56,918 nucleotides of DNA from Pirellulales bacterium (lineage in GTDB: Bacteria; Planctomycetota; Planctomycetia; Pirellulales; Thermoguttaceae), in assembly GCA_016936015.1 (NCBI GenBank), contig JAFGPV010000165.1:1-56918 (forward strand). Direction: 5' to 3'. This document shows positions 1-9,700 of this stretch, piece by piece. The notes under the pieces are model-generated. The model had not been told where the DNA came from, did not search any database, and worked only from the letters and a program-made list of their open reading frames with translations. Every line of letters starts with the position of its first letter. The stretch's first letter is position 1. A program made the position numbers and the translations under genes.

Positions 1-152
1 CTGATGCACCATAAGAATACCAACCGGGAGAGTTGATTGGTGACTGCCCGGGAACAAGAATCATGGAACGTGCATCAGCCGCAGATCGACAACGGTTCCC
101 AGCAACTCATCTCCTGCTTATTCATTAATTGTAACGGATCAGGAAACAATAT

Positions 153-182
153 GTTAAATGTCAAGACCTGACCCCTATTTTT
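153..182 (+). repeat. Solo copy of the transposase-associated end repeat
   Basis: This stretch carries gttaaatgtcaagacctgac followed by CCCTATTTTT. The same unit recurs at 1975-1997 and 2085-2107 and, inverted, at 945-967, where it borders the transposase gene. Here it stands alone and abuts the stop codon of the membrane-protein gene. It is probably a REP-like target or remnant of the element at 945-1998. Confidence 0.7.
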
Positions 183-738
183 AACGTGGCAGTTCCTCTT
201 CTCGTCGCCGTGATGAACGTCGCCACCAAGTGAAGGCGAGCACGTAGGCAGCATAGGCGGAGAGGAGTGTCATGACTATAGGCACTGTTATTGACGGGTA
301 AAAAAATGTGCAGAAAGTCAACTCTGCTGACGCCAAGTTCGCAATAGGCAACCAAAATAAACATTGTTTGCTCGTCACTTTGTAGAACAGAGTGAAGAGC
401 AGGAGACCTTCAAAGACCGTGCTGATGAATGCCGCACACGGGACCGAAATGCAGTAGGCATAGTAGGTGTAGTATCCGTGATCGATGTAGAGCGTCCAAT
501 AGAGTCCAAGCCATGGAAGCAACGGTACTCGCCCGAATACTGAAGGAAGAGTCAGTAGTGCCCCAATGGTTGCCGAGAAGATGTTGATTACGACGACGAC
601 TCCAAAAGCCCAGAAAGGTCTAGTCTTCAGCGACCGGCGAAGAATCAGGAATTCAACAATTATCGCTGCGACGATCAACCACCATACGTGTCCTCGCTCA
701 TAGTAGACAAGCGATGGCCAAGTGATGTTCGCCAGCAT
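181..738 (-). CDS. Small integral membrane protein of unknown function
   Basis: The 185-residue product is strongly hydrophobic, with about five likely membrane segments (near residues 18-34, 42-64, 93-117, 125-145 and 148-170). It ends in a basic tail, RRSSRRREEELPR, which probably lies in the cytoplasm. I recognise no family and no catalytic motif. I chose the ATG at 738 because GGGGAGGAAATC stands directly before it; an in-frame extension to 807 has no ribosome binding site. The stop codon touches the solo transposase end repeat, and the next gene is the transposase, so the gene lies in a region visited by a mobile element. It has no evident operon partner. The reading frame is convincing, the function is unknown. 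Confidence 0.6.
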   Translation of the reverse strand: MLANITWPSLVYYERGHVWWLIVAAIIVEFLILRRSLKTRPFWAFGVVVVINIFSATIGALLTLPSVFGRVPLLPWLGLYWTLYIDHGYYTYYAYCISVPCAAFISTVFEGLLLFTLFYKVTSKQCLFWLPIANLASAELTFCTFFYPSITVPIVMTLLSAYAAYVLAFTWWRRSSRRREEELPR

Positions 739-918
739 GATTTCCTCCCCAAAGGGCCCCTTATAGTTTAAGCAGAAATCGAGCTGATGCAACTGCAATT
801 TCACCACACTGGAAGGGATCTAGCACGGAGAAATCGGTCGGTTTGTTGGGAGAAAATGGGGGTATGTACAATTATTTTTCTCGAGGATCAACAAATGGAT
901 TTACCCCCCCTTTTTTTA

Positions 919-941
919 ATCCCCTACCATCTTGAGGGGAT
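919..941. repeat. Short hairpin beside the left transposon end
   Basis: ATCCCCT (919-925) and AGGGGAT (935-941) form a perfect 7-bp stem around a 9-nt loop, just outside the left inverted repeat. On the minus strand the hairpin is followed by a run of A, not T, so it is not a standard intrinsic terminator for the transposase gene. A REP-like structure is more likely. Confidence 0.4.
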
Positions 942-944
942 CGT

Positions 945-1998
945 GGGGTCGAGTCTTGACATTTAACTATTGATAACGTCGTTGGAGATCAGGTGCTTCA
1001 TGATTTTCGACAATTGGCGATCCCAGGCGCGATCATGGGTTCTGCGGTCCGTAGCGCGGTGGATCGTTTTGGAAACGGCGGCGGCGCTGACGCCGCCGAA
1101 ATGGCGGCCGATCTGGTTGACGGGGGTATCGGTAAGCGAACGCGCGAGATAGATTGCCGCCGACCGGGCGTCGTTGCCGTGACGACGACAGGTGTGCAAC
1201 GCTTCCGGATCGACGTTGAAGGTTTCGCTGACCACCGCAATGACGTCCTCCAACTTCGGACGCCACGCGAGCCGTTTTTGCGAGGGAACCGACTTGCGGA
1301 TCGGCGTTCGCGCAAGACGCCGCCGCCAGGCATTGACCCAAGCGGTCGTCCCCAAGAACATTCCGCCCACGGCGTCCGCCAGGGGAGAACCGGGCGGTTC
1401 TGAAATTCCCGCATACAAGAAGCGGCGATAGGTCTGTCGCGCCCGCTTTCGATTGTGCCCGATTTCGCCGAGGATCGACTCGGTATCGAGCCACTCCGGT
1501 GCCCGACGTAAACCGAGATAATCCGCACAACTGCTCCACGCGTAGGCTTCCGGCCGTTTGACGAGTCTGGCCCGAACCGGATTAAGATGCACGTACCGCG
1601 TCAATTCCCGAGAATGGGACTCATCTTCGACGAAAACGGCTTTGAACCGTCCCTGAAATAGAGCGCCGCACCGTTCATGGCGGCGATTGAATCCGCCGGC
1701 GTACCCGGCGTTCAGGTCGTGCATCCCTGCGGAGAGGTTCGGCTGCGGCGTTCGGAGGTAGAGATGAAAATGGTTGTCCAGCAGCGCCCAGGCAAAGATC
1801 CGCCAGGCACGTCGCAACGCCACCCGGGCCAGCAAATCGAGCCAGTGACGTCGGTCACCATCGTCGCGTACAATCGCCCGTCGTTCCCATCCGCGGCTGG
1901 TTACGTGATACAGACCGTTCTCGATGTCAATGCGTAAAGGACGTGCCATACAATTGATAACGAAGTTTCAATAAGTTAATTGTCAAGACCTGAACCCT
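945..1998 (-). mobile_element. REP-associated tyrosine transposase element with inverted ends
   Basis: The transposase gene is bracketed by a 23-bp sequence in inverted orientation. The left end, 945-967, matches the right end, 1975-1997, at 19 of 23 positions, and matches the extra right-end copy at 2085-2107 at 21 of 23. The transposase stop codon lies inside the left end. This is the layout expected for a single-copy RAYT gene next to its own REP-like repeats. I see no target-site duplication. Confidence 0.65.
963..1949 (-). CDS. REP-associated tyrosine transposase (RAYT, Y1/HUH family)
   Basis: This 328-residue Y1-type transposase should cut and rejoin single-stranded DNA at REP-like hairpins. 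The N-terminal half has the HUH pair as DNHFHLYL (His60, His62), the family segment GALFQGRFK near residue 100, and RYVHLNPVRA, whose Tyr119 is the likely nucleophile. Residues of about 225-320 resemble the DNA-binding domain of DnaA (a helix-turn-helix with an AAIYLARSLT stretch), an extension seen in many larger RAYTs. The start ATG at 1949 begins MARPLRIDIENG, typical of the family, and the same start is preserved in the truncated copy at 2021-2059. The gene appears intact and is flanked by its presumed substrate repeats. Confidence 0.9.
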   Translation of the reverse strand: MARPLRIDIENGLYHVTSRGWERRAIVRDDGDRRHWLDLLARVALRRAWRIFAWALLDNHFHLYLRTPQPNLSAGMHDLNAGYAGGFNRRHERCGALFQGRFKAVFVEDESHSRELTRYVHLNPVRARLVKRPEAYAWSSCADYLGLRRAPEWLDTESILGEIGHNRKRARQTYRRFLYAGISEPPGSPLADAVGGMFLGTTAWVNAWRRRLARTPIRKSVPSQKRLAWRPKLEDVIAVVSETFNVDPEALHTCRRHGNDARSAAIYLARSLTDTPVNQIGRHFGGVSAAAVSKTIHRATDRRTHDRAWDRQLSKIMKHLISNDVINS

Positions 1999-2020
1999 TT
2001 TTCTTGGACCCCTATTTTTC

Positions 2021-2124
2021 CAGTCCGTTCTCGATGTCAATATGTAAAAGACGTGCCATACATTTGATAACGTAGTTGCATAAAGTTAAATGTCAAGACC
2101 TGACCCCTCTTTGACCCCTCTTTT
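2021..2124 (-). pseudogene. Truncated second RAYT copy: 5' end plus right-end repeat
   Basis: Positions 2021-2108 repeat 1911-1998 in the same orientation, 110 bp apart, with scattered differences. Read on the minus strand from 2059, the copy encodes MARLLHIDIENGL, matching the first 13 residues of the intact transposase (MARPLRIDIENGL), then stops matching. It keeps the right-end repeat gttaaatgtcaagacctgac. It is the remains of a related but not identical element, into or beside which the intact copy was placed. Confidence 0.75.
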
Positions 2125-2169
2125 CGTACTCGTTAAAGAACGGCTAACTGCCCTAACGTTCCCTGTTGA

Positions 2170-2649
2170 TCAGGGTTGTTCCTCGTCGGCAAACCTTTCG
2201 ATAAAGGGTTTGTGATGTTCGCTACCCTTCCAGGTTAGATGGAGTTCCACGTCGTTGCGAGGACCGTTGACTGTGATTTCCAGGCCGGAACTTGCGGGAT
2301 CGATATACTTTTTAGGAGTAAACCATTGGATGGCCGTGGGGCCGAGGTCCTTTTTTGCAATCACGGCAACGCGGTGTCTGCCCAGCACGCAACCGTCATC
2401 TTGGTCGAAGGTGGTCAGGATAAAGCGGCCGCCAGGCCCCAAGTTGCCCGAGGCGGCGCGATTCGCATTCGGTAAAACCTGGATAAAACCGATCTCCAAA
2501 GGTTGACCGTCAATCAACACCCGCCCGGAGATAGGAACCCGCTGGGGTCGGCCGTCGCCGCAGCCGAAGACCAGCAGGAGGAAAAAGGCGCCGCCGCCCC
2601 AAAGAATGCGTTCCTGCCAATGGTGAGAATCACGAGAAAAAACGTTCAT
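2170..2649 (-). CDS. Transthyretin-like lipoprotein (carboxypeptidase-regulatory-like fold)
   Basis: This is a 159-residue lipoprotein. A hydrophobic segment ends in a lipobox-like VFGC with Cys30 as the predicted lipidation site. The mature part has the planctomycete pattern [18 protein letters not shown], then GRFILTTFDQDDGCVLGRHRV, read as one transthyretin-like beta-sandwich. Such proteins are usually extracytoplasmic and their function is not established. The gene follows the DUF1559 gene by 17 bp and is surely co-transcribed. A close homologue sits in the same place after the second DUF1559 gene (26047-26520), so the pair travels together. The ATG at 2649 has only a weak GGA before it and may rely on translation from upstream. 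Confidence 0.85.
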   Translation of the reverse strand: MNVFSRDSHHWQERILWGGGAFFLLLVFGCGDGRPQRVPISGRVLIDGQPLEIGFIQVLPNANRAASGNLGPGGRFILTTFDQDDGCVLGRHRVAVIAKKDLGPTAIQWFTPKKYIDPASSGLEITVNGPRNDVELHLTWKGSEHHKPFIERFADEEQP

Positions 2650-2666
2650 TGGGTTTCCGAAAATCC

Positions 2667-3626
2667 CTATTCGTTGATGCGGTCGCGGCCGGCCCGGGTG
2701 GATAACGCCCGATATACGTCGAGAGCGATATTATCGTTGACGAACTCCACGCGGCCGTCACCGTAGACGAAGTTGGCTCCTCCGCGGTGTCGGCTCATAA
2801 AGGCGCCGTTGAGGAGGACCCCGCGAACGGTGCAGGTGATTCCCTTTCCCGGCGGCGTGTTGATGGGATTGGTCGTGTAACGCAGCGTATGCAGCCGAGA
2901 ACCCCAGGTCCACAGGCAGCACGATTCGTCCGTATCGCCCTGGATCACCTCGCCGACGAAGAGCGTGTAGCTGACGCCGTCAACGACTTGTCGGCGTAGA
3001 AACTTTTGCTTATACACGAACATTCCCGTATTTCGCACTTTCACGTCGCCCGAAAGGCAATTGCCGTCCGGCCCCTTGGTGCCGCTGACCATGGCGTAGC
3101 TGCCGGTGGCGATCTCTCCCCAGTTGGCTTGAAAGGCTTTCCCCCCGGGGGGATACCAGGGGCGGGCCGTGTCGGACGGACAGACGAACACCGCCGGCCG
3201 CTGACGGACCGCTATCTGGTTCCGCGGAGTCATCGGCGGAGGATAGCCGCCGACGAACAGTCCCGTTTTATGATCGATGCTTTTGTAGAGCGGCGCGAGT
3301 TCGAGGTACGGCAGCAGCAGTACGAATCCGCTGGTTCCGAATTGCAATTCCGGGGGATTTGTGCCGCATTCCGGCAGCCCCGTGTCGTCACATCCTCTGC
3401 GTCCGGGAGGATAATGCTTCAGTGCCGATTCGTAGCTGTGGATGCTCAGGCCGATCTGCTTGAGATTGTTGGTGCACTGGGATCGTCGGGCGGCCTCGCG
3501 GGCCGCCTGGATCGCCGGCATCAGCAGTGCGATGAGGATCCCGATGATCGCAATTACGACCAACAGTTCGACCAGGGTGAAACCGCTTTTCCGGCGTTTT
3601 CCGTTTTGATTCTGGTTCCGTCCCAT
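2667..3626 (-). CDS. DUF1559 protein with type IV pilin-like N-terminus
   Basis: The 319-residue product starts with a basic leader and a prepilin peptidase site, [10 protein letters not shown], with Glu at mature position 5. A long hydrophobic helix rich in Ile and Leu and then AAREAARRSQC follow, the hallmark of DUF1559 proteins. The C-terminal region has SRHRGGANFVYGDGRVEF, the family's H-x-GG...DG signature. These proteins are greatly expanded in Planctomycetota and are thought to be extracytoplasmic, pilin-like surface proteins of unknown role. The gene lies 110 bp downstream of the giant PATR gene, with a strong hairpin (3656-3711) between them, and 17 bp upstream of the lipoprotein gene. 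No strong Shine-Dalgarno sequence precedes the ATG. Confidence 0.92.
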   Translation of the reverse strand: MGRNQNQNGKRRKSGFTLVELLVVIAIIGILIALLMPAIQAAREAARRSQCTNNLKQIGLSIHSYESALKHYPPGRRGCDDTGLPECGTNPPELQFGTSGFVLLLPYLELAPLYKSIDHKTGLFVGGYPPPMTPRNQIAVRQRPAVFVCPSDTARPWYPPGGKAFQANWGEIATGSYAMVSGTKGPDGNCLSGDVKVRNTGMFVYKQKFLRRQVVDGVSYTLFVGEVIQGDTDESCCLWTWGSRLHTLRYTTNPINTPPGKGITCTVRGVLLNGAFMSRHRGGANFVYGDGRVEFVNDNIALDVYRALSTRAGRDRINE

Positions 3627-3655
3627 TTTTTCATTACCGTGAAATTGTGACTACG

Positions 3656-3711
3656 TCATCCCGCCGGGCGGATGGGAATAAGAGGTCAGCCCATCCGCCG
3701 CAGCGGGATGA
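3656..3711. repeat. Long hairpin between giant PATR gene and DUF1559 gene
   Basis: The left arm (3656-3676) begins tcatcccgc and ends ggcggatggg. The right arm (3690-3711) reads cccatccgcc...gcgggatga. The arms pair along almost the whole 20 bp with one small internal bulge, around a 13-nt loop. The hairpin starts 26 nt after the giant gene's stop codon. No T-run follows, so it is more likely an mRNA-processing or stability element, or a leaky stop before DUF1559, than a classic intrinsic terminator. A related hairpin occupies the same place in the second cassette (27473-27525). Confidence 0.75.
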
Positions 3712-3736
3712 AAAATCTCCTCTGTTCCGGAAAGGT

Positions 3737-6700
3737 TTATCGTCGGCTTCGTAAAGACCGCCAACCGGCAATCCCGATCAGTCCGATCAGGAGCAGCGTC
3801 CACGCACCGGGTTCAGGGACGGGCGCCGCAGCGGCGGCGGCTCCTCCTCCCCCTCCCCCACCGATCGTCAACGTGCCCTGCGTTATCGAGGCAGCCGTGA
3901 CGCCGGCCGAATCCAGCACGGTCATCGAGCCCGTGCCTTCGATCACGCCCAGCGTATGGGTGCCGCCGCTGACGAGGAATGCGGCGTCGTTGGTGATCAA
4001 CGAAGCGACGTCGATCTGGCTTGTGTCGGTCAACTCCAGCACGCCGGCTGTGATCGTGGTGTCGCCTTCGTAGGTGTTCGCGCCGCTGAGGACCAGCGGG
4101 CCGGCGCCGGTCTTGGTGATTCCTCCGTCGCCGGTGATGGCGTCCATGAAGATCACACGGGTGGAATTGGAGGTGGTTTGGACATAGACCTCGGTCGCCA
4201 GGTCGTCGAGCGTCACGGCGCCGTGAATGGTGAATTGGCCGCGATAGTCGTAGAGCCTGCCGCCGGTGAAGGCGAGGTTTTTCGTTACATCGTTAAGATA
4301 GGTGTCCGCCGCGTTTGAATCGTATAACTGAAGCGTGGTGCCATTGTCGACGGTGATCGTGCCGTCGGGATCGCCCAACGAGGCGTTATGGAAGGCCAAG
4401 GTGCCCTGGACGATATGGGCATCCATTAAATCCGTCTCGAGGCGGGTCGTACTGATAAACCGGACCCCGTCCCAAGTGCCGGGGGCACCGTTGCCCGAGT
4501 GGTTGACGGTGAGGGTGTGGTTGCCGCAGGTTGCCCCGTAGATGTCCAAGCGTTGGCTGCCGCCGAGGGTGGCGTCGCCGCTGAGGACCAGGTTGCGGAT
4601 TCTCGCCGTGGCGTCGGTGTTGTTTACCACGGCGCCGTTGCCGCCGACGCCCACGCCTTGGACGGTAATTTGTTCCGTACCGGCGTCCATGCCACCCAGT
4701 TCCAAGGTGCCGCCCGGACTGCCCGGCGTGCCGCCGTTAACGACGGTGTCGCTGTCGGGGCCGGCGGCGCCGAAGGGAGTGACGCTGTTGGAGCCGATCT
4801 TCAACACTCCTTCGTTGACGGTCACGACGCCGGTAAAGTCGTTGCCGCTGTTGTCGATGGTCAGCGTCCCGGCGCCGGACTTGGTGATGCCCGTGGGACC
4901 GGAGATCTTTCCGAGGGCTCCGGAAAAGATGTAATTGTGGTCCGCATCGTTGGCGACGGTTATGGAAGAGGGATATACCGTTCCGGAGGGAATGACGGAA
5001 ATATCGCTCGTGGTGGAGTACCCATTATTGTCAAACGTCACGGCATCCATTTCATAGAACATCTCGGTGTCGGCGTTCCAGGGAGTGTTGAATTTGGTGT
5101 CCCAGGTCTGGGTGAACTCTCCGTGCCAAGTGAGGCTCAAGGGTGGGCTGCCGGCCACTTGGAGTTGGATCTTCCCCGAGAGTTCCGGATGGAGAGGATC
5201 GTCGGGTACGAACACCAGGCTGGAGGCGGTGTACCGCGTGTCATGAATCAGGTTGAATCTCGAGACGTCGGTGCCGTCGAACGAGTTGTAGCTGACGAGC
5301 GTATAGTTTGATCCGGTATCCAGCGCGGCGCCGAGACCGTGGAAGACCACGTCGGCAGTGGTGCCGAGGCCGGGTTGATACAAGGCGCCGGTGACTGCAA
5401 CTTGATCGTTCCCCGAGGCGGCGCTGGGGGAAAGATCGCATTCCAACTTGGCACTGTATCCGGGACTGCCGCCACCACTGCTCAAGTCGAGGTCATTGCC
5501 GACGGTCAACGTCTGGCCGGCCGCGTAGGTTCCCGGCGCCACGGTGCCGATGTATTTCACATGGACCGTCCCGGCCACCATGCCGCCGCCCCGCAGGGTT
5601 TGTGTAGTGTAGGAACCCACGTTAAAGGTCACGCCGGAGACATCGAGCACGGCGCCTCCGGAAACGTCGATGTCGGAAGAAGAATCCACCGAACCCAGAC
5701 CGCTGAGGAGCAACGTTCCTTCGCGGACCTGGGTGGCGCCGGTGAAGGTGTTGACATTGGTCAAGGTGGCCGTCGTCCCCGCGCCGGTCTTAACCAGTCC
5801 CGCGGCGCCCGTCAGGACGGCGTTGACCGTGCCGCCTTGGACATCGCAATCGGTGGCGCTGGCCAGGCTTCCGATGCCGTCGAGCACTCCGGAGGTAATC
5901 TGGAAACCACCGGCCGTTTGCGAGGACCAGCCGATATCCAAAATGGCAGTGCTTCCCGTCACGGCCACGGGGCCGGACGCGGGCAGCATCCCCATATTTC
6001 CCATGCCGTCGTCCACCGAAAGGGTTCCTTCTTCTACCGTCAGCACACCGGTATAGTTGCCGGAGTTTGCGCCTAAGATCGTCAGGGTCCCGACGCCCGA
6101 CTTCGTCACGGCCAATTTGCCGCCATTGTCGCGGATCTCACCCCGGAAGACGTGGTTTAATGAATTGTCGATGACCAACAGACCAACGGAAGCCGCGGCG
6201 CCGGCGTTTTGGATGGCGACGCGGTCGTCGGACGCCATAGTGGGATTCAGGATGTCAATCCCTTCCAGGGTCAGGGTATGGCCGTTGAGGTTCAGATACT
6301 GGGACCCGGCGGTATCCGTGAAGGTGATGGTGCCGGCGGCGGGCATTTGGGCCTGGCCGCCGTCTTCCTCGCCCTGTTCCAGCCGGACCGTGCCGGAATT
6401 GGTATACACGATGTTTTGGGGAACGGCATATCCGGAAGAGGAATCCAACGCCAGTGTGCCGCCGGCGACGGAGGTGTTCCCGGCGTAGGTGTTGGCGGCG
6501 TTGAGCACCAGGGTTCCGCTGCCGCTCTTGACGATCCCCGCCGTGCTTCCCCCGCCGTTGCCGAGGCTTGAGGTCACCGTCAACGTGCCGCTGGAGACGC
6601 TGAAGGTGGTGTCCGCGGCGCCGTCGAGGGACACCGGTCCCGCCAGGACGTTGTCGGCGCCGGAGATGCTGCGGATCGTGCCGCCGTTGGAGACGATCGG

Positions 6701-9700
6701 CTTGGTCACGTCGTTTTCGGGTTGATAAAAGGCTAGCGTGCCGCCGGAGGCGATGGTGATGGTTTTGGTCAGATCGCCCATCGTCGAGGCGTAATCGAAG
6801 GAAAGGGTGCCGGCCTGGATGTCGATATCGCCCAATTTGTCGGTGACCGTGCAGTCGGCGAAGGCGATCGTGTTGGTCCCCTTCTTCGTGAGAGTGAAGG
6901 TCCCCGGCGTGGTGGCGGAGACGGTTCCGTCGCGAACGTCCCAGCGGCCGGTGTCGGTGGCGTCGGTGTAGGTTCCGCCGAGCGTGGCGTTACCGGTGAA
7001 GGTCAGATATTTCAAGGCCGATTGCTGGGTGGCGGCCGCGCTGACGATCACCCCGTTGCCGTCCGTTCCCGATCCTTGGACCACGATCTGGGCGTCGCCC
7101 AGATTCTTTCCATTCACGTCCAAAGTCGCGCCGTCTTCGACCGTAGCGACTGCCGAGGCGTTGCCCAAGGCGCCGTCCGCCCCGGCCCGGAGGGTCGATC
7201 CCGGGGCTACGGTCACGGTTCCGCTGAAGCCGCCGTTGTCGCCCGAGAGCGTGAGAACGCCGGCCCCTTCCTGCCGCAGGTTGCCGGACCCGCTGAAGTC
7301 ATTGGCCACGGCCGTGTCGGCGCCGTGGGCATAGGCCAGCGTGCCGCCGTTGACGGCGATGACGCCGCTGAAGGCGTTGCCGCCGCTGTTGGCAATCGTC
7401 AGCTTATGCGTGCCGTTTTTCGTCAGTCCGGTGCTTCCCAGAATTCCGCCGACGCCGGCAAAGGTGTAATCCATTGCGGAATTATCGACCGTCATCGCGT
7501 TGGGAGTCACGTCCTCCGTGATATTCACCGTGGCGGCGACCCCGGTGTCGTCGAAGGTCACCGAATCGGCCTCATAAAACTTCTCGGTGTTATTGTTCCA
7601 ATTGGCCGTCCCCACCACGTCCCAATCGCTGACGCTTCCGTTGCCTTTCCAGGTCAGGCTCAAGGGGGCGCCGCTCACAATGAGGTTCACCTGGTTCGGA
7701 GTTCCCCCGAGATCGTTGGCGGTTTTAATGCTGAATGTTTGCCGGGTGTTTCCGCTGCCCACTCCGGTGAGCGTGAAATTGCCGGCATTGCCTGACAAAG
7801 CCCCCTCGTAGTCGATCAACGTATAGGTGCCGGTTCCCAGGCTGCCCTCGATCATGTCGACGTTCACGGTAGTGACGCCGGCGTTGCAGGTCAGGTTGCC
7901 GCCGACGCCGCTCAGCTTGTTGATGTCGATCCGGTCATTGCCGCCGGCGGGATTGACGGACAACTCGTACTGAAGCGTGTCGCCGCCGGCCAGGGTCAGA
8001 TTGCCGTTGACCGTCAATTGGCCGACACTGTCGCCGGGGACGATACTGCTGCCGCCGGAGGTGAGGATCGTGCCCTGGACCGTGCCGGCACCCATGAGGG
8101 TCTGCGTGCCGGCCAGGGTCAGTCCGCTCGTCTGGAGCGTGACGTCGAAGAAGGAATCGACCTGAACGTCGATGATGGGCGAGGAACTGATCGCCGCCGA
8201 GGCGCCCAGGGCCAGCGTGCCGCCGGTAATGACCGTGTTGCCGTTGTACGTATTGCCGGCGCTTTCCAGCGTCCAGGCACCGGCGCCGTTTTTATAGACG
8301 TGGAGGGTATTCCCGGTGTCGTAGGCCAAAATGCTGCCGGTTACCTTGCCGGCGCCGTCGCCCTGCAGATTGAGATACTTTTCGCCCAGGGTGCCGGTAA
8401 TATCGCCGGCCACGGTCAGCAGGTCGGCTTCGGATTGCAGGGTGACGTGGGTGCCGCCCGTATGAATCGTTAACGCCGTGTTCAGGGTGTTGTTGCCGCT
8501 GGCGTTGACGATGTGCGGAGTATTTTGAACGGAATTCTCTCGGGCATAAAGGGTGATCGGCTCGGCGATGCTGATATTATTGGTCAGGTTTAAACGGCCG
8601 TTGTGTGCCTCGCCGCCGTAGATTCTCGTCCCGGCAGCCGTACTCCCCAGGCCCGTGGCCGACGCGAGAATGACGGTTCCCTTGTAAATATCCGTGGCGC
8701 CCTCGTAAGTGTTATCCCCGGTCACGGTGACCGCGAGACCGTCGAGGAGGACAGAATCATCTAATCCATAGGAGATCGTCCCCGTGGCGCCGCTGACCGT
8801 GCCGCTCAGCGAGAACGCCTGGTCGGTGTAAAATCGCAGATTCCCGCCGTCGAGGACGAAATCCCCCGATCCCGGAGCTCCGGTGTTTTGGCCCGTCCGG
8901 CCGAATTGCAGGTTGCCGGTGGTGATCGTGGTGGTTCCGTTATGCGTGTTGTTGCCTAAAAATATCAAGGCGCCGCTGCCGGTCTTTTTCATGGCGCCGC
9001 TCCCGCCTACGGCATCCGAGAAGGAGAGATTGTTCGCCGCCAGCCGCACGTACATTTCCGTCTCGCCGCTGTTGAAGGTCAGCGTTCCCTGAATGACGTG
9101 GTCTCCCGAGCGGATGTGAATGACGCCGCCCTCGGAGAAGATATTTTTCGTCCGCGTCACCTCGCTCCCGGTACTATTCGAGAAACGCAGAATACTGTCG
9201 GCGCCCGAGAGGGTGATCGTTCCGGAGGCGTCGCCCATCGGGGAATTCTCGAAGTTCAAGCAGCCCTTCGCGATAGCGGCGTTGTTCAGATCGTGGGAAG
9301 CGACGTTTTGAATATTGACGTAATTATAGGACGAGATGCCTCCCGTATGATTGACGGTGATGTCGTGATGGTTGAAATTGACGCCGTTCTGGATATAGAT
9401 GCCGTATTGTCCGCCGAAGGTGGTGTCGCCGGAGAGGACGAGGTTATAAAGCCAGGCGTCGTCATTGGTGACGTTGTTGACCAGCGCTCCGTCGGGGATA
9501 GTGTCGTAGTCGATGTCTATCCCGGCGCCCTGGACGGTGAGCTGCTCGTTCAAGTCAAAACCGTTCAGTTCCAGGGCGCCGCCGTTCACGACGGTGCCGC
9601 CGACGGTGCTACCCAGCGCGGCGGCATTGCCGACGACGAGCATTCCCCCGTTGACGTTCACCACTCCGTCGAAGTCGTTGGCGGTGTTGATCGTCAACGT

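Noticed and set aside
919-941. Hairpin as intrinsic terminator of the transposase gene
   Set aside because: On the minus strand it is followed by A rather than T, so it does not match a terminator.
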